Program-made: the position numbers and the translations under genes | Source: Promethearchaeota archaeon | GTDB lineage: Archaea; Asgardarchaeota; Lokiarchaeia; Sigyniarchaeales; SOKP01 | DNA length: 21,712 nucleotides | Assembly (NCBI GenBank): GCA_030615145.1 | Contig: JAUWZT010000021.1 | Location: 1-21,712 of the forward strand | Direction of reading: 5' to 3' | Shown here: positions 13,730 to 21,712 of the stretch, one piece after another | Layout of the letters: every line of letters starts with the position of its first letter | Numbering within the stretch: the first letter of the stretch is position 1 | Notes under the pieces: model-generated | Told to the model about the DNA's origin: nothing | Seen by the model: only the letters and a program-made list of their open reading frames with translations | The model's database searches: none

Positions 13730-14576
13730 AAACACAATCAAGACGGTGAAAATTAAAGATATCACAAATGAATGTAAGGGAGTTAAGACTATTTATTTTA
13801 ATATGAAAGAAGGAAATCAAGGAAGATATATTATTCCTAAAGCTGGGCAATTTGTGATGGTTTGGGTTCCTGGTGTGGATGAGGTTCCAATGTCATTATC
13901 TAGCTATGATGACAAAGGTAATTGGGCGATCACTGTAAAAGATGTTGGAGAATGTACAAATGCAATTCATAATTTAAAAATTGATGATTTTATTGGTATC
14001 AGAGGTCCATTAGGTAATAATTTCATACTTCCAAATGATTCTTCGAAAAAACTCATTTTAATTGGAGGTGGAATTGGAATGGCACCTCTTAAATGTCTTT
14101 CATTTGAAATAATGAAAAAAAACTTAAAATTCACTATTATTGAAGGTGCTAAAATTGGTGAAGAAATAATATTTATTAATGATTTCCAATCTTTAGATCA
14201 TGAATATTCAGAGATTATTTATAGTACTGACGATGGAAGTTATGGATTAAAAGGATTCGCTTCTGAAACTTTTGAAAGTTTAGTTAAAAATTATTCTAAA
14301 TCTGAAATTCCTAACCTGATGGCATATACTTGTGGACCTGAAAAAATGATTTTTAAAGTATTTCAAATATGCGAAAGATATAGTATTAAACTACAAGCTA
14401 GTCTAGAACGAATTATGAGATGTGGATGTGGTTTATGCGGATTATGCGCTGTTGATCCTTTAGGGTTATTAGTGTGTAAGGATGGACCCGTATTCGATTC
14501 AAAAAATTTAAGACAAATGGATGATTTTGGTAAATATAAAAGAGATTTTTCTGGTAAGAAAATCCCTTTAGATTAA
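13722..14576 (+). CDS. pyrK: Dihydroorotate dehydrogenase electron-transfer subunit
   Basis: 284 residues. PyrK carries FAD and a [2Fe-2S] cluster and moves electrons from PyrD to NAD. Seen: FAD domain (about 1-105, with PMSLSSYD and GPLGNNF), NAD-binding IGGGIGMAPL (114-123), YTCGPEKM (202-209), and the cluster loop C234-x4-C239-x2-C242-x9-C252 followed by KDGPVF, the PyrK hallmark. An additional Cys236 lies inside the loop. The start is TTG at 13722, seven nucleotides after GAGGTG and inside the end of pyrD, so it is translationally coupled. Confidence 0.94.
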   Translation: MTENTIKTVKIKDITNECKGVKTIYFNMKEGNQGRYIIPKAGQFVMVWVPGVDEVPMSLSSYDDKGNWAITVKDVGECTNAIHNLKIDDFIGIRGPLGNNFILPNDSSKKLILIGGGIGMAPLKCLSFEIMKKNLKFTIIEGAKIGEEIIFINDFQSLDHEYSEIIYSTDDGSYGLKGFASETFESLVKNYSKSEIPNLMAYTCGPEKMIFKVFQICERYSIKLQASLERIMRCGCGLCGLCAVDPLGLLVCKDGPVFDSKNLRQMDDFGKYKRDFSGKKIPLD

Positions 14577-14610
14577 CATTTAGATATCCTTATTATTTTA
14601 AACAAATTTG

Positions 14611-16245
14611 ATGCGAATGGAATCATCTGAATCTATTAATATTGAGAAAATTAAAAAAATCGCTCGTGCTATAATTGATTATCTCCTGAAGCATCCAAAT
14701 ACACCTCGCGAAAAGATTACTAATATTAAGGGAAAATATGCTAAAAAATTTAATTATAATGAAGTAATTAAGAATGCAACAATACTAACCTATTCAACAG
14801 AAGAAGAAAAACAAATTTTAACTCAATTATTAAAAAGACGAACTACACGAACACTTTCGGGGGTATCCGTAATAGCTATTATGACGAAACCGCTCCCATG
14901 TCCCGGAACATGTGTTTATTGCCCTGGTCAAGATTCCCAACCAGATCAAAAAGTAGCTCAATCGTATACTGGCCGAGAACCGGCTGCGATGAGATCTATT
15001 CACAATAATTATGATGCTTACAGACAAGTTAAAAGTAGAATTGAGGATTTAGAAGCGATAGGTCATACTGTTGATAAAATCGAATTAATCGTAATGGGGG
15101 GAACCTTCTTATCTTCTACTATAATTTATCAAGAAGAGTTCATTAAAGAGGCATATGAAGGAATTCTTGAAAAGAGAGTTAAAACATTAGAAGAAGTAAA
15201 AAGATTGTCGGAAAAATCAAAAAGAAGATTAATAGGTTTAACAATTGAAACCCGACCTGATTATTGCACAGAGCCATATGTTGATAGGATGCTAAATTAT
15301 GGTGCTACTAGAGTAGAAATTGGAATTCAGACAGTATTTGATGAAATTTATAAAAAAAATAACCGAGGTCATACAACTCAAGATAGTATTGATGCTATTA
15401 GGATTGCTAAGGATGCAGGTTTAAAAATAAATACTCATATGATGCCTAATTTACCAGGATCTAACATTGCTAAAGATCTTGAATCATTTGATATTCTATT
15501 TTCTCATCCAGAATATCGTCCGGATATGTTAAAAATCTACCCCTGTTTGGTAATTAAAGGAACTAAATTGTATGATTGGTGGAAGGATGGTAAATATACA
15601 CCTTACTCATTAGATGAGTTAATTAATTTAATCGCAGAAATAAAACAACATCTTCCTCCTTATGTTAGAATCCAGCGAATCATGAGGGATATACCCGCAT
15701 TTTTAATTGAAGCTGGATGTAAAAAAAGTAATTTGAGGCAACTTGTTGATAAGAGATTAAAAGAGTTAGATATTAATTGTAATTGTATTAGATGCCGAGA
15801 ATATGGGATAATAAAAAGAGATAAAAATATAGAAGAAGGTTTTTTTAATAATATTAAATTAAATCGTTTAGATTATAAGGCATCTCTAGGACAAGAAACC
15901 TTTCTTTCTTATGAAAACAATAAGGAAGGTTATTTGGTAGGTTATTTGAGATTGAGAAAACCTTCTGAATTTGCTCATAGACCTGAGTTGAGGGATGGAA
16001 AAACGATGATTATAAGAGAAGTTAGAGTAGTAGGTGAATTAGTTCCTAAAGATGCAATTCCACGTAATAACAACCAGCTTCAGCATCGAGGTTATGGGAA
16101 ATTGTTAATGGAAAACGCTGAAAAAATTGCTGTTGAAGATTATAACTCTAAAAAGTTAGCAGTAATAAGTGGTATTGGAGCGAGGGATTGGTTTTATAAA
16201 ATGGGTTATAAGCTTGATGGATACTATGTCTCAAAAAAATTATAA
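14611..16245 (+). CDS. elp3: Elp3 tRNA uridine(34) acetyltransferase
   Basis: 544 residues from the ATG at 14611 (TTG at 14608 and ATG at 14617 are nearby alternatives). Archaeal Elp3 works alone as the radical SAM/acetyl-CoA enzyme that makes the cm5U-type side chain on wobble uridine of tRNA. Seen: TRTLSGVSVIAIMTKPLPCP leading to the cluster cysteines C97, C101 and C104; YTGREPAAMR; MGGTF; ETRPDYC; VEIGIQT; and a C-terminal GNAT domain with REVRVVGE and QHRGYGKLL (acetyl-CoA binding). A zinc-type C-x-C-x-x-C (NCNCIRC) precedes the GNAT part. There is no SD, and a TATA-like ATTATTTTAAAC lies just upstream, suggesting a leaderless start separate from pyrDK. Confidence 0.96.
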   Translation: MRMESSESINIEKIKKIARAIIDYLLKHPNTPREKITNIKGKYAKKFNYNEVIKNATILTYSTEEEKQILTQLLKRRTTRTLSGVSVIAIMTKPLPCPGTCVYCPGQDSQPDQKVAQSYTGREPAAMRSIHNNYDAYRQVKSRIEDLEAIGHTVDKIELIVMGGTFLSSTIIYQEEFIKEAYEGILEKRVKTLEEVKRLSEKSKRRLIGLTIETRPDYCTEPYVDRMLNYGATRVEIGIQTVFDEIYKKNNRGHTTQDSIDAIRIAKDAGLKINTHMMPNLPGSNIAKDLESFDILFSHPEYRPDMLKIYPCLVIKGTKLYDWWKDGKYTPYSLDELINLIAEIKQHLPPYVRIQRIMRDIPAFLIEAGCKKSNLRQLVDKRLKELDINCNCIRCREYGIIKRDKNIEEGFFNNIKLNRLDYKASLGQETFLSYENNKEGYLVGYLRLRKPSEFAHRPELRDGKTMIIREVRVVGELVPKDAIPRNNNQLQHRGYGKLLMENAEKIAVEDYNSKKLAVISGIGARDWFYKMGYKLDGYYVSKKL

Positions 16246-16761
16246 TAATAAATTTAACTCTACATAAGAGTGTTAAGATCTCGCCCTGGATAGCTAAATC
16301 TTAATCCTTCTCCTAACCCAATATTTGGTCTTTTTAACAGGAGTCTCCCTTTTATTAAATTAAAAGCTTTTTGCTTTCAGAGTTATGTTCATTTAAACTA
16401 TTACTTTTCTCTTTATAAAAGGTACTATTTAAAATTTTTTTAACAAAAATTAAAAAATATTGATTGAAATTGGTATTGTTGAATAGAATAATGATTTAAA
16501 CGTATTATTGACTCAGATGTACTGTACTATAAATAAAACTGATTAATATTTTATATATAGATTTAAAAAGAGCTTTCATTTTTGTAATTTTACATATATT
16601 AAGTTGAAAATCCAGATTTTTGCTCTATATATGGCAGAATTGTACTTTCAAACAAATTAAATCAATCAATAAATTCTACTTAAATTTTAAATACTTGACA
16701 TTTTTATAAATTAATATATAATGAAATTTATGCATATTATTATCTAAAAAGGGTTAGACAA
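16246..16761. other. 516-nt intergenic region
   Basis: AT-rich, with no RNA gene recognised. On the minus strand, 16260-16376 is an open stretch of 38 codons whose end reads LLKRPNIGLGEGLRFSYPGR and a few more residues. It has no usable start and a stop directly upstream, so it may be a decayed gene or chance. AAAAGC/GCTTTT at 16362-16376 could form a small hairpin near the end of elp3 transcription. The last 60 nt hold TATA-like AT stretches and ATGCATA (16730-16736) before the next gene. Confidence 0.4.
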
Positions 16762-17835
16762 ATGACTACTAAAAAATATCTATCTAATAAAAAAACAGCT
16801 CAACAAACGATATCTCTATCCCCTGCTCTTAAGGAGTGGATAGAAAGATATGTTAAAGTGAATCAACGAAAAAATCCAGATGACAAGAGATTTAAAAGCG
16901 TATCGGCTTTTTATAACTATGTTATGGAACAAACCATGGAAAGTTTTAAAATTGGAAAAACTTTAGATGATTTTAAAAGATTTATTGACGAGGAAACTAA
17001 AGACTTTTTCGATCAGTTTACATTCAAGGGAATCATTCCATTTTACGAGTTCATTTTAAAATCGAATAGATACACAAACTTTACTCTTCATGAATTTCCT
17101 CGATTTTTGTTAGGATTTAGAAAGCTTTTTACAGGTGGTTTAAAACCATTTGACTATCGAAAGTTAAAGGAAAGGTTCGAGAGAGCTAAAAATTTCTATT
17201 TAAAGAATAATTTAACAAAAGAAATAAGAATAGATATTTTTACAGAGGAAAATTCTAAATACGCTAAAGGTGTTTTTGAATATATTGGAGCGTATAGAAA
17301 TTTGTTTTTTGAGAATTGTAAATTTAACGCGGCTTTACTAGCTGTTTTGGGCGCTAAAATAACAGATATAACCTTTTCTGAAACAGATTTATATTGCAGA
17401 TTCGATTTGATAGCAACAGATTTACTTTTTCAAAAAGAAATAGCTAGAAGGGAACGATTTAAGCTTATAGAACATAACTTATCATTTTTGACAAATTATT
17501 ATAAAATTATTAACGATGAGGATTTTTACCTGTGGATGAAAATGGCGAAGGATAAAGGTGTATTTATTAGCTTTAAAGATAATAAAGTTAAAAACAAATG
17601 GTTTAACCTAATTATAAAAGAAGTGGAAAACCATTCAAAAGATTCTAACTTTCTTTTAAACATTCTAAAATATTTTGAGAGATTACATTGGATAGATATA
17701 GAAAGTGAAGAAGAATTAAGTTTCGTTATTAGACTCTCAAAACAAAAAAATAACGAAGATAGAGAGTTTTTATTAAATTTTCTTTCGCAACATTCAACAA
17801 TTTCAAATATTGATGAAAAATTTTATTTAGAATAA
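16762..17835 (+). CDS. Ribbon-helix-helix protein with a large unknown C-terminal domain
   Basis: 357 residues from an ATG preceded by GGGTTAG. Residues 13-60 look like a ribbon-helix-helix DNA-binding unit: a strand (QQTISLS), a first helix (PALKEWIERYVKV), a turn with charged insert, and a second helix (SVSAFYNYVMEQTMESF). The remaining 300 residues are helical and Phe/Tyr/Lys-rich, including VFEYIGAYRNLFFENCKFNA and DLYCRFDLIATDLLF, perhaps a ligand-sensing fold; I do not recognise it. There are no membrane segments. It stands alone between two long intergenic regions. It is probably a lineage-specific transcription regulator; the DNA-binding part is moderately supported, the rest unknown. 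Confidence 0.6.
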   Translation: MTTKKYLSNKKTAQQTISLSPALKEWIERYVKVNQRKNPDDKRFKSVSAFYNYVMEQTMESFKIGKTLDDFKRFIDEETKDFFDQFTFKGIIPFYEFILKSNRYTNFTLHEFPRFLLGFRKLFTGGLKPFDYRKLKERFERAKNFYLKNNLTKEIRIDIFTEENSKYAKGVFEYIGAYRNLFFENCKFNAALLAVLGAKITDITFSETDLYCRFDLIATDLLFQKEIARRERFKLIEHNLSFLTNYYKIINDEDFYLWMKMAKDKGVFISFKDNKVKNKWFNLIIKEVENHSKDSNFLLNILKYFERLHWIDIESEEELSFVIRLSKQKNNEDREFLLNFLSQHSTISNIDEKFYLE

Positions 17836-18029
17836 CTATACATCGTGATTAATTAAATTCCTTTTGATTCGTTCATCAAAATTTATCTTTTCTTTTTACA
17901 TTTGCGCTTAATTTATTTTGTAATAGCATTAATTCGAGTTATTTTACATAATAATTAAAGATTTAAAAGAAATAAAATTAGATCTTAATTAATTTATCAA
18001 GTTATTATAGTAATTATCTGTGATTTATA
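17836..18029. promoter_or_regulatory. Promoter region of the glycyl radical enzyme gene
   Basis: 194 nt. T-rich CTTTTCTTTTTAC (17887-17899) may end the preceding transcript. AT-rich TATA-like stretches lie at about 17950-17998. No SD is evident before the TTG start. Confidence 0.35.
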
Positions 18030-20357
18030 TTGGAAGTTAAATCGTTAAACGAGCTCGTTCGGGGCACCCCTCAACTTTCGCTAAAAGTACCATTATCGTA
18101 TACATTAATATTGAAAGAGACCATTGGAAAACCAATGATTATTAAACAAGCTTTGGGTTTAAAGCATACTTTAGAGAATTTACCCATTATTATTAGACCT
18201 GATGAGCTCATTGTCGGTACTTTTGACGATATTATTCCAGTCGCAATTCCTAGAATGGAAGGCAGTGGCTTTAGAATTATGAAAGAACTCGAAAACCTTC
18301 CACATAGAATTGTAAATCCGATAAATGTTAAAAAGAAAGATATAAAAACTTTAAGTGAAGAAATAGCACCCTTTTACGATAATTTTAGTATTGATACTTA
18401 CGCCAGAGAAATCGCACCTAAAAGTGTTTTTGAGACATCATTTAGTGGGTGTGCATTTGTTGCCACTGAAATAGGTGGGATTGCTCACGTTGTTGCCGAT
18501 TATCCCAGACTAATTTCTTTGGGTTTAAAGAAGTACATTAATTTATCTCAAGAAAAATTAGCTAATTATAAGCAGGAAATAATTGGAGATACCAAAGATA
18601 ATGAGAAAATGGCTTTTTATAAGGCCATGATAATTATTTGTAAAGCATTGATTAGTTATGCTCATAGATATTCAGAACATGCAAAATTACTTTTTGATAG
18701 TGTGGATAATAAAGAAAGAAAGCTAGAATTAAAAAAAATCGCTGAAACTTGTAACAACATTCCAGAAAATCCCCCAAAGAATCTTCAAGAAGCGATCCAA
18801 TTTATTTGGTTTATCCACATGGCGCTCCATTTAGAAAATTTCGAACATGGAATTTCTTTTGGACGAATGGATCAGTATCTTTTGAAATTCTACGATGGAA
18901 ACGAGGAATTTGCTATAAAATTGATTAAAAATTTATTTCTAAAAACCAATGAAGTGATTGCATTATACGACAGTGTTGCCACTCAATATTTTGGAGGTAT
19001 GGCTACTACTCAAAATGTCCTAATTGGTGGTATTGATAAAAATGGTAAAGATTCCACTAATAATCTTACCTATCTTTTTCTTGATACATTAGATCAAGTA
19101 GCAGTTCCAAGCCCAAATTTGGTTGTGAGATTAAATAGAAACACTCCTACTGCAATTATTAAAAAAATAGCTGATATATTATCAAAAGGTAAAAATGTTA
19201 TTGGTTTATATAATGATGAATTAGTAGTACAAAGTTTAATAAATTGTGGTATATCACTAAAGGAAGCACGTGATTATGGAGTAGTGGGCTGTGTTGGATT
19301 ATCTACATCAGGGTCTTCTTACGATAATACCGGAGCAGTTTTTTTAAACTTACCAAAGGCTTTAGAACTTGCTTTAGGGACAGATAAATCAATTGTTAGA
19401 AAACATATTGATAATAATACTGATTCTAACAAATTTAAATCAATAAAAGATATTTTAGATGTCTTTGAAATTAAACTTAAAGCGTTAATGAAAATGGCAG
19501 CTACAGCTGCTAATGCTTACCAGGAAGCACATAAAAAATTAAAACCAACCCCATTGATGTCACTTTGTATTAGAGGAAGTTTTGAGAAAGGAATTAATGT
19601 GAATGAAGGCTCAGCTAAGTATAATTTTTCAGGTATTCATGTGACAGGCTTTACAGACGTAGTAGATTCAATAGCTGCTATAGATTGGGCTGTTTTTAAG
19701 GAAAAGAAAATAGAAATGGAAGATTTAATCAATGCCCTAAAGAATAATTTTAGGGGGAGTAAGGATGTCCAGAGCTATCTTATGTATAAGTGCCCGAAAT
19801 ATGGAAGCGATGATGATAACGCAGATGTTTACGCTAAAAAAGCTATTGAAATACTTGCTCAATCTGTAAAGGGGTTAAAGAGTGCACGAGGAGGTGATTA
19901 TAGGGTGGGGATTCATGCAATGACGACACATGTTGGTTTTGGCATATTCACGGGAGCTCTTCCATCTGGCAGAAAAAAGGGAAAACCATTAAATAGGGAT
20001 ATTGCTCCTGGATTCACGGGAGAAAAAGGGATCACTGCTGCTATTAATAGTATCACCAAAATCAACCACGCCCTTCTTACAAATGGTGTGGCATGCACTC
20101 TTAATATTGATCCTAATATTGTATTATTAAACCATGGAAAGATTTTCGAATCAATACTAAGAACATATGTAAAATTAAATGGTTCTCATTTACAATTTAA
20201 CTCAATTTCGCTAGAAACTCTTAACGAGGCTCAAAAGTATCCAGATATATTCAAAGATTTGATGGTTAGAGTATCAGGTTACAGTGCTAGGTATACAGAA
20301 TTACCAAGAGCTGTTCAAGATGACATCAAAGCACGATATTGCTATTCTAAATTCTAA
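18030..20357 (+). CDS. Glycyl radical enzyme of the pyruvate formate-lyase/dehydratase family, unknown substrate
   Basis: 775 residues; the TTG at 18030 is the first possible start after an in-frame TGA. The protein has the full pyruvate formate-lyase barrel and the C-terminal glycyl radical loop RVSGYSARYTELPRAVQDD, with Gly750. The active-site cysteine is Cys421 in VVGCVGLSTSG. In glycerol, choline and hydroxyproline glycyl radical enzymes the residue two after this cysteine is a catalytic Glu (C-V-E); here it is Gly423. It also lacks the Cys-Cys pair of pyruvate formate-lyase. The reaction therefore cannot be assigned. Glycyl radical enzymes need a radical SAM activase and are oxygen-sensitive; no activase or microcompartment gene lies in the window. 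Confidence 0.88.
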   Translation: MEVKSLNELVRGTPQLSLKVPLSYTLILKETIGKPMIIKQALGLKHTLENLPIIIRPDELIVGTFDDIIPVAIPRMEGSGFRIMKELENLPHRIVNPINVKKKDIKTLSEEIAPFYDNFSIDTYAREIAPKSVFETSFSGCAFVATEIGGIAHVVADYPRLISLGLKKYINLSQEKLANYKQEIIGDTKDNEKMAFYKAMIIICKALISYAHRYSEHAKLLFDSVDNKERKLELKKIAETCNNIPENPPKNLQEAIQFIWFIHMALHLENFEHGISFGRMDQYLLKFYDGNEEFAIKLIKNLFLKTNEVIALYDSVATQYFGGMATTQNVLIGGIDKNGKDSTNNLTYLFLDTLDQVAVPSPNLVVRLNRNTPTAIIKKIADILSKGKNVIGLYNDELVVQSLINCGISLKEARDYGVVGCVGLSTSGSSYDNTGAVFLNLPKALELALGTDKSIVRKHIDNNTDSNKFKSIKDILDVFEIKLKALMKMAATAANAYQEAHKKLKPTPLMSLCIRGSFEKGINVNEGSAKYNFSGIHVTGFTDVVDSIAAIDWAVFKEKKIEMEDLINALKNNFRGSKDVQSYLMYKCPKYGSDDDNADVYAKKAIEILAQSVKGLKSARGGDYRVGIHAMTTHVGFGIFTGALPSGRKKGKPLNRDIAPGFTGEKGITAAINSITKINHALLTNGVACTLNIDPNIVLLNHGKIFESILRTYVKLNGSHLQFNSISLETLNEAQKYPDIFKDLMVRVSGYSARYTELPRAVQDDIKARYCYSKF

Positions 20358-20529
20358 AGAATTGCACTACTAAAGTCTTACTATAACAAATAAGCATTTT
20401 ATCATCTGCATAAGGGCAATAAAAATAAGTTTGATTTCCTATCTTAATGTATTTACATACAATATATTAAAATTATAAAATGAATTAAACAGTTTATAGC
20501 AGTAGTATATTATTCTTAAATGATTTATT
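20358..20529. promoter_or_regulatory. Intergenic promoter region before gatE
   Basis: 172 nt with no gene. TATA-like AATATATTAAAATTATAAAA (20461-20480) and TATATTATTC (20507-20516) are candidate promoters. No clear SD precedes the gatE ATG. Confidence 0.4.
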
Positions 20530-21712
20530 ATGTACAATTTCGATTATGAAGAATTAGGATTAAAATGTGGCTTAGAAATTCATCAGCAGCTTGATACAGA
20601 AACTAAACTGTTTTGTAGATGCCCAAGTAAACTTCAAGGAACTAGAGTGCCCGATTTTTACACAAAGAGGTATATGAGACCCGTTTTGGGAGAAATGGGC
20701 ACATTTGATAAAGCCATGCTGACAGAATATAAAAAGGGTAAGACTATCATTTATGAAGGTTACAACGATGTAATTTGTACTTACGAGTTAGACGATACCC
20801 CACCGTTTTCCTGTAATGAGGAAGCTAGAAAAATTGCCTTAAAGTTAGCTTTACTTCTTAAAGCAAATATTATTGAAGAGATGCATGTAAGTAGGAAAAA
20901 TTATCTTGATGGAAGCGTCCCTTCTGGGTTTCAGCGCACAATGATTTTGGGAACAGATGGATATATAACTTTGAAGAAGGGTAAAAAAATCAGAATCGGT
21001 ATATTAAGCTTAGAAGAAGAAGCCGCTAGGAAAATAAAAACTGAAAATAAAACTAATTTTTACAGGTTAGATCGCCAAGGAATTCCATTAGTAGAAGTAA
21101 CAACACAACCGGATATAAATACACCTGAAGAATGTAGAGAATGTGCTGAAAGGATTGGATTGTTATTATGGATGACTAATGTAAAAAAAGTTCTTGGATC
21201 GATCAGGCAAGATATTAATATAAGCATTAAATCTGGAACCAGGATTGAAATTAAAGGAGTTCAAAAATTGAGTTGGATACCCTTATTGGTTAATCATGAA
21301 ATTTCACGTCAACTAAACCTAATAGAGATTAGCGAAGAATTAAAAAATCGAAAAGTAAGTGAAAATGACATCTCTCAGGAGCCCGTAGATTTAACTAGTT
21401 TAATGGGAAAAGCTGGATCAAAGTCCATCGCAACTGGTATAAAATCGGGAAAAAAACTCTATGGTTTAAATTTTAAAGGTTTCAAAGGTATTTTTGGAAA
21501 GGAGCTAATGGAAGATTATAGATTCGGTACCGAAGTAAGTAGTAAGGTAAAAGTTATTTCAGGCCTAAAGGGGATCATTCATTCTGATGAAAAATTAGAA
21601 AATTATAATTTTTCACAAGCCGAAATAAAAAAAATCCAAAATAAATTGAATTCAAAAGAAAAAGATTGCTTTGTTTTAGTTTTGGGAACTACTAAAGAAC
21701 TTAAAAAAGCAG
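20530..21712 (+). CDS. gatE: Glutamyl-tRNA(Gln) amidotransferase subunit E (3' end outside window)
   Basis: 394 codons are visible from the ATG; archaeal GatE is about 620-640 residues, so the last third is missing. With GatD it converts Glu-tRNA(Gln) to Gln-tRNA(Gln), an archaea-specific route. Seen: KCGLEIHQQLDTETKLFCRC (12-31), the GatB/GatE signature; YELDDTPPF; SRKNYLDGSVPSGFQRT; EEEAARKI; FYRLDRQGIPLVEVTTQPDI; and GSIRQDINISI. The region after about residue 300 (GSKSIATGIKSGKKLYGLNF) is the start of the AspRS-like insertion that distinguishes GatE from GatB. gatD is not in view. Confidence 0.95.
   Translation, partial: MYNFDYEELGLKCGLEIHQQLDTETKLFCRCPSKLQGTRVPDFYTKRYMRPVLGEMGTFDKAMLTEYKKGKTIIYEGYNDVICTYELDDTPPFSCNEEARKIALKLALLLKANIIEEMHVSRKNYLDGSVPSGFQRTMILGTDGYITLKKGKKIRIGILSLEEEAARKIKTENKTNFYRLDRQGIPLVEVTTQPDINTPEECRECAERIGLLLWMTNVKKVLGSIRQDINISIKSGTRIEIKGVQKLSWIPLLVNHEISRQLNLIEISEELKNRKVSENDISQEPVDLTSLMGKAGSKSIATGIKSGKKLYGLNFKGFKGIFGKELMEDYRFGTEVSSKVKVISGLKGIIHSDEKLENYNFSQAEIKKIQNKLNSKEKDCFVLVLGTTKELKKA

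Overview
The window reads as archaeal chromosome. It carries archaeal-type methionine adenosyltransferase, fibrillarin with Nop5, archaeal Elp3, RNase HII, a GatE-type tRNA amidotransferase subunit and archaeal HTH regulators, all in very AT-rich DNA with short leaders and many TTG starts. AN1 zinc fingers fused to membrane proteases, an Sm-like protein with an extra domain, and a large ribbon-helix-helix protein point by inference to an Asgard archaeon, probably Lokiarchaeia-like. HypB and a glycyl radical enzyme fit an anaerobe. No rRNA, tRNA, CRISPR array, transposase or phage gene was seen.

Layout. 1-1174: the start of a leftward unknown gene, a tandem winged-helix protein that may be an SMC-associated kite subunit, and a leftward Sm-like protein. 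1175-3437: a gene-poor stretch around a DUF885-type metallopeptidase. It ends in the most unusual element of the window: two colinear copies, offset by exactly 221 nt, of a mini-gene encoding the nonapeptides MPGEDGIFP and MPGELGTVP. Each copy has a conserved TATA-like box, Shine-Dalgarno (SD) sequence and T-rich 3' end. 3438-6130 (leftward): hypB with an altered metal site, then two different membrane protease-family proteins (rhomboid-like and site-2-protease-like), each with an N-terminal AN1 zinc finger. 6250-6907: two very small zinc-ribbon genes without an ordinary start codon. 7023-8983: S-adenosylmethionine synthetase, divergent from an HTH-CBS regulator.

9098-12732: a DNA-binding regulator overlapping rnhB, then the convergent nop5-flpA operon for C/D-box RNA-guided 2'-O-methylation, in which the last codons of nop5 contain the SD of flpA. 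12803-16245: overlapping pyrD and pyrK (pyrimidine synthesis), then elp3 (tRNA wobble uridine modification). 16246-18029: a long non-coding stretch and a lineage-specific ribbon-helix-helix protein. 18030-20357: a complete glycyl radical enzyme with an atypical active-site loop and no activase in view. 20530-end: truncated gatE.

Recurring themes are RNA modification and translation (fibrillarin, Nop5, Elp3, GatE), membrane proteolysis with AN1 fingers, and very small genes that a standard length cut-off misses. Function calls rest on motifs read by eye; no database search was possible.
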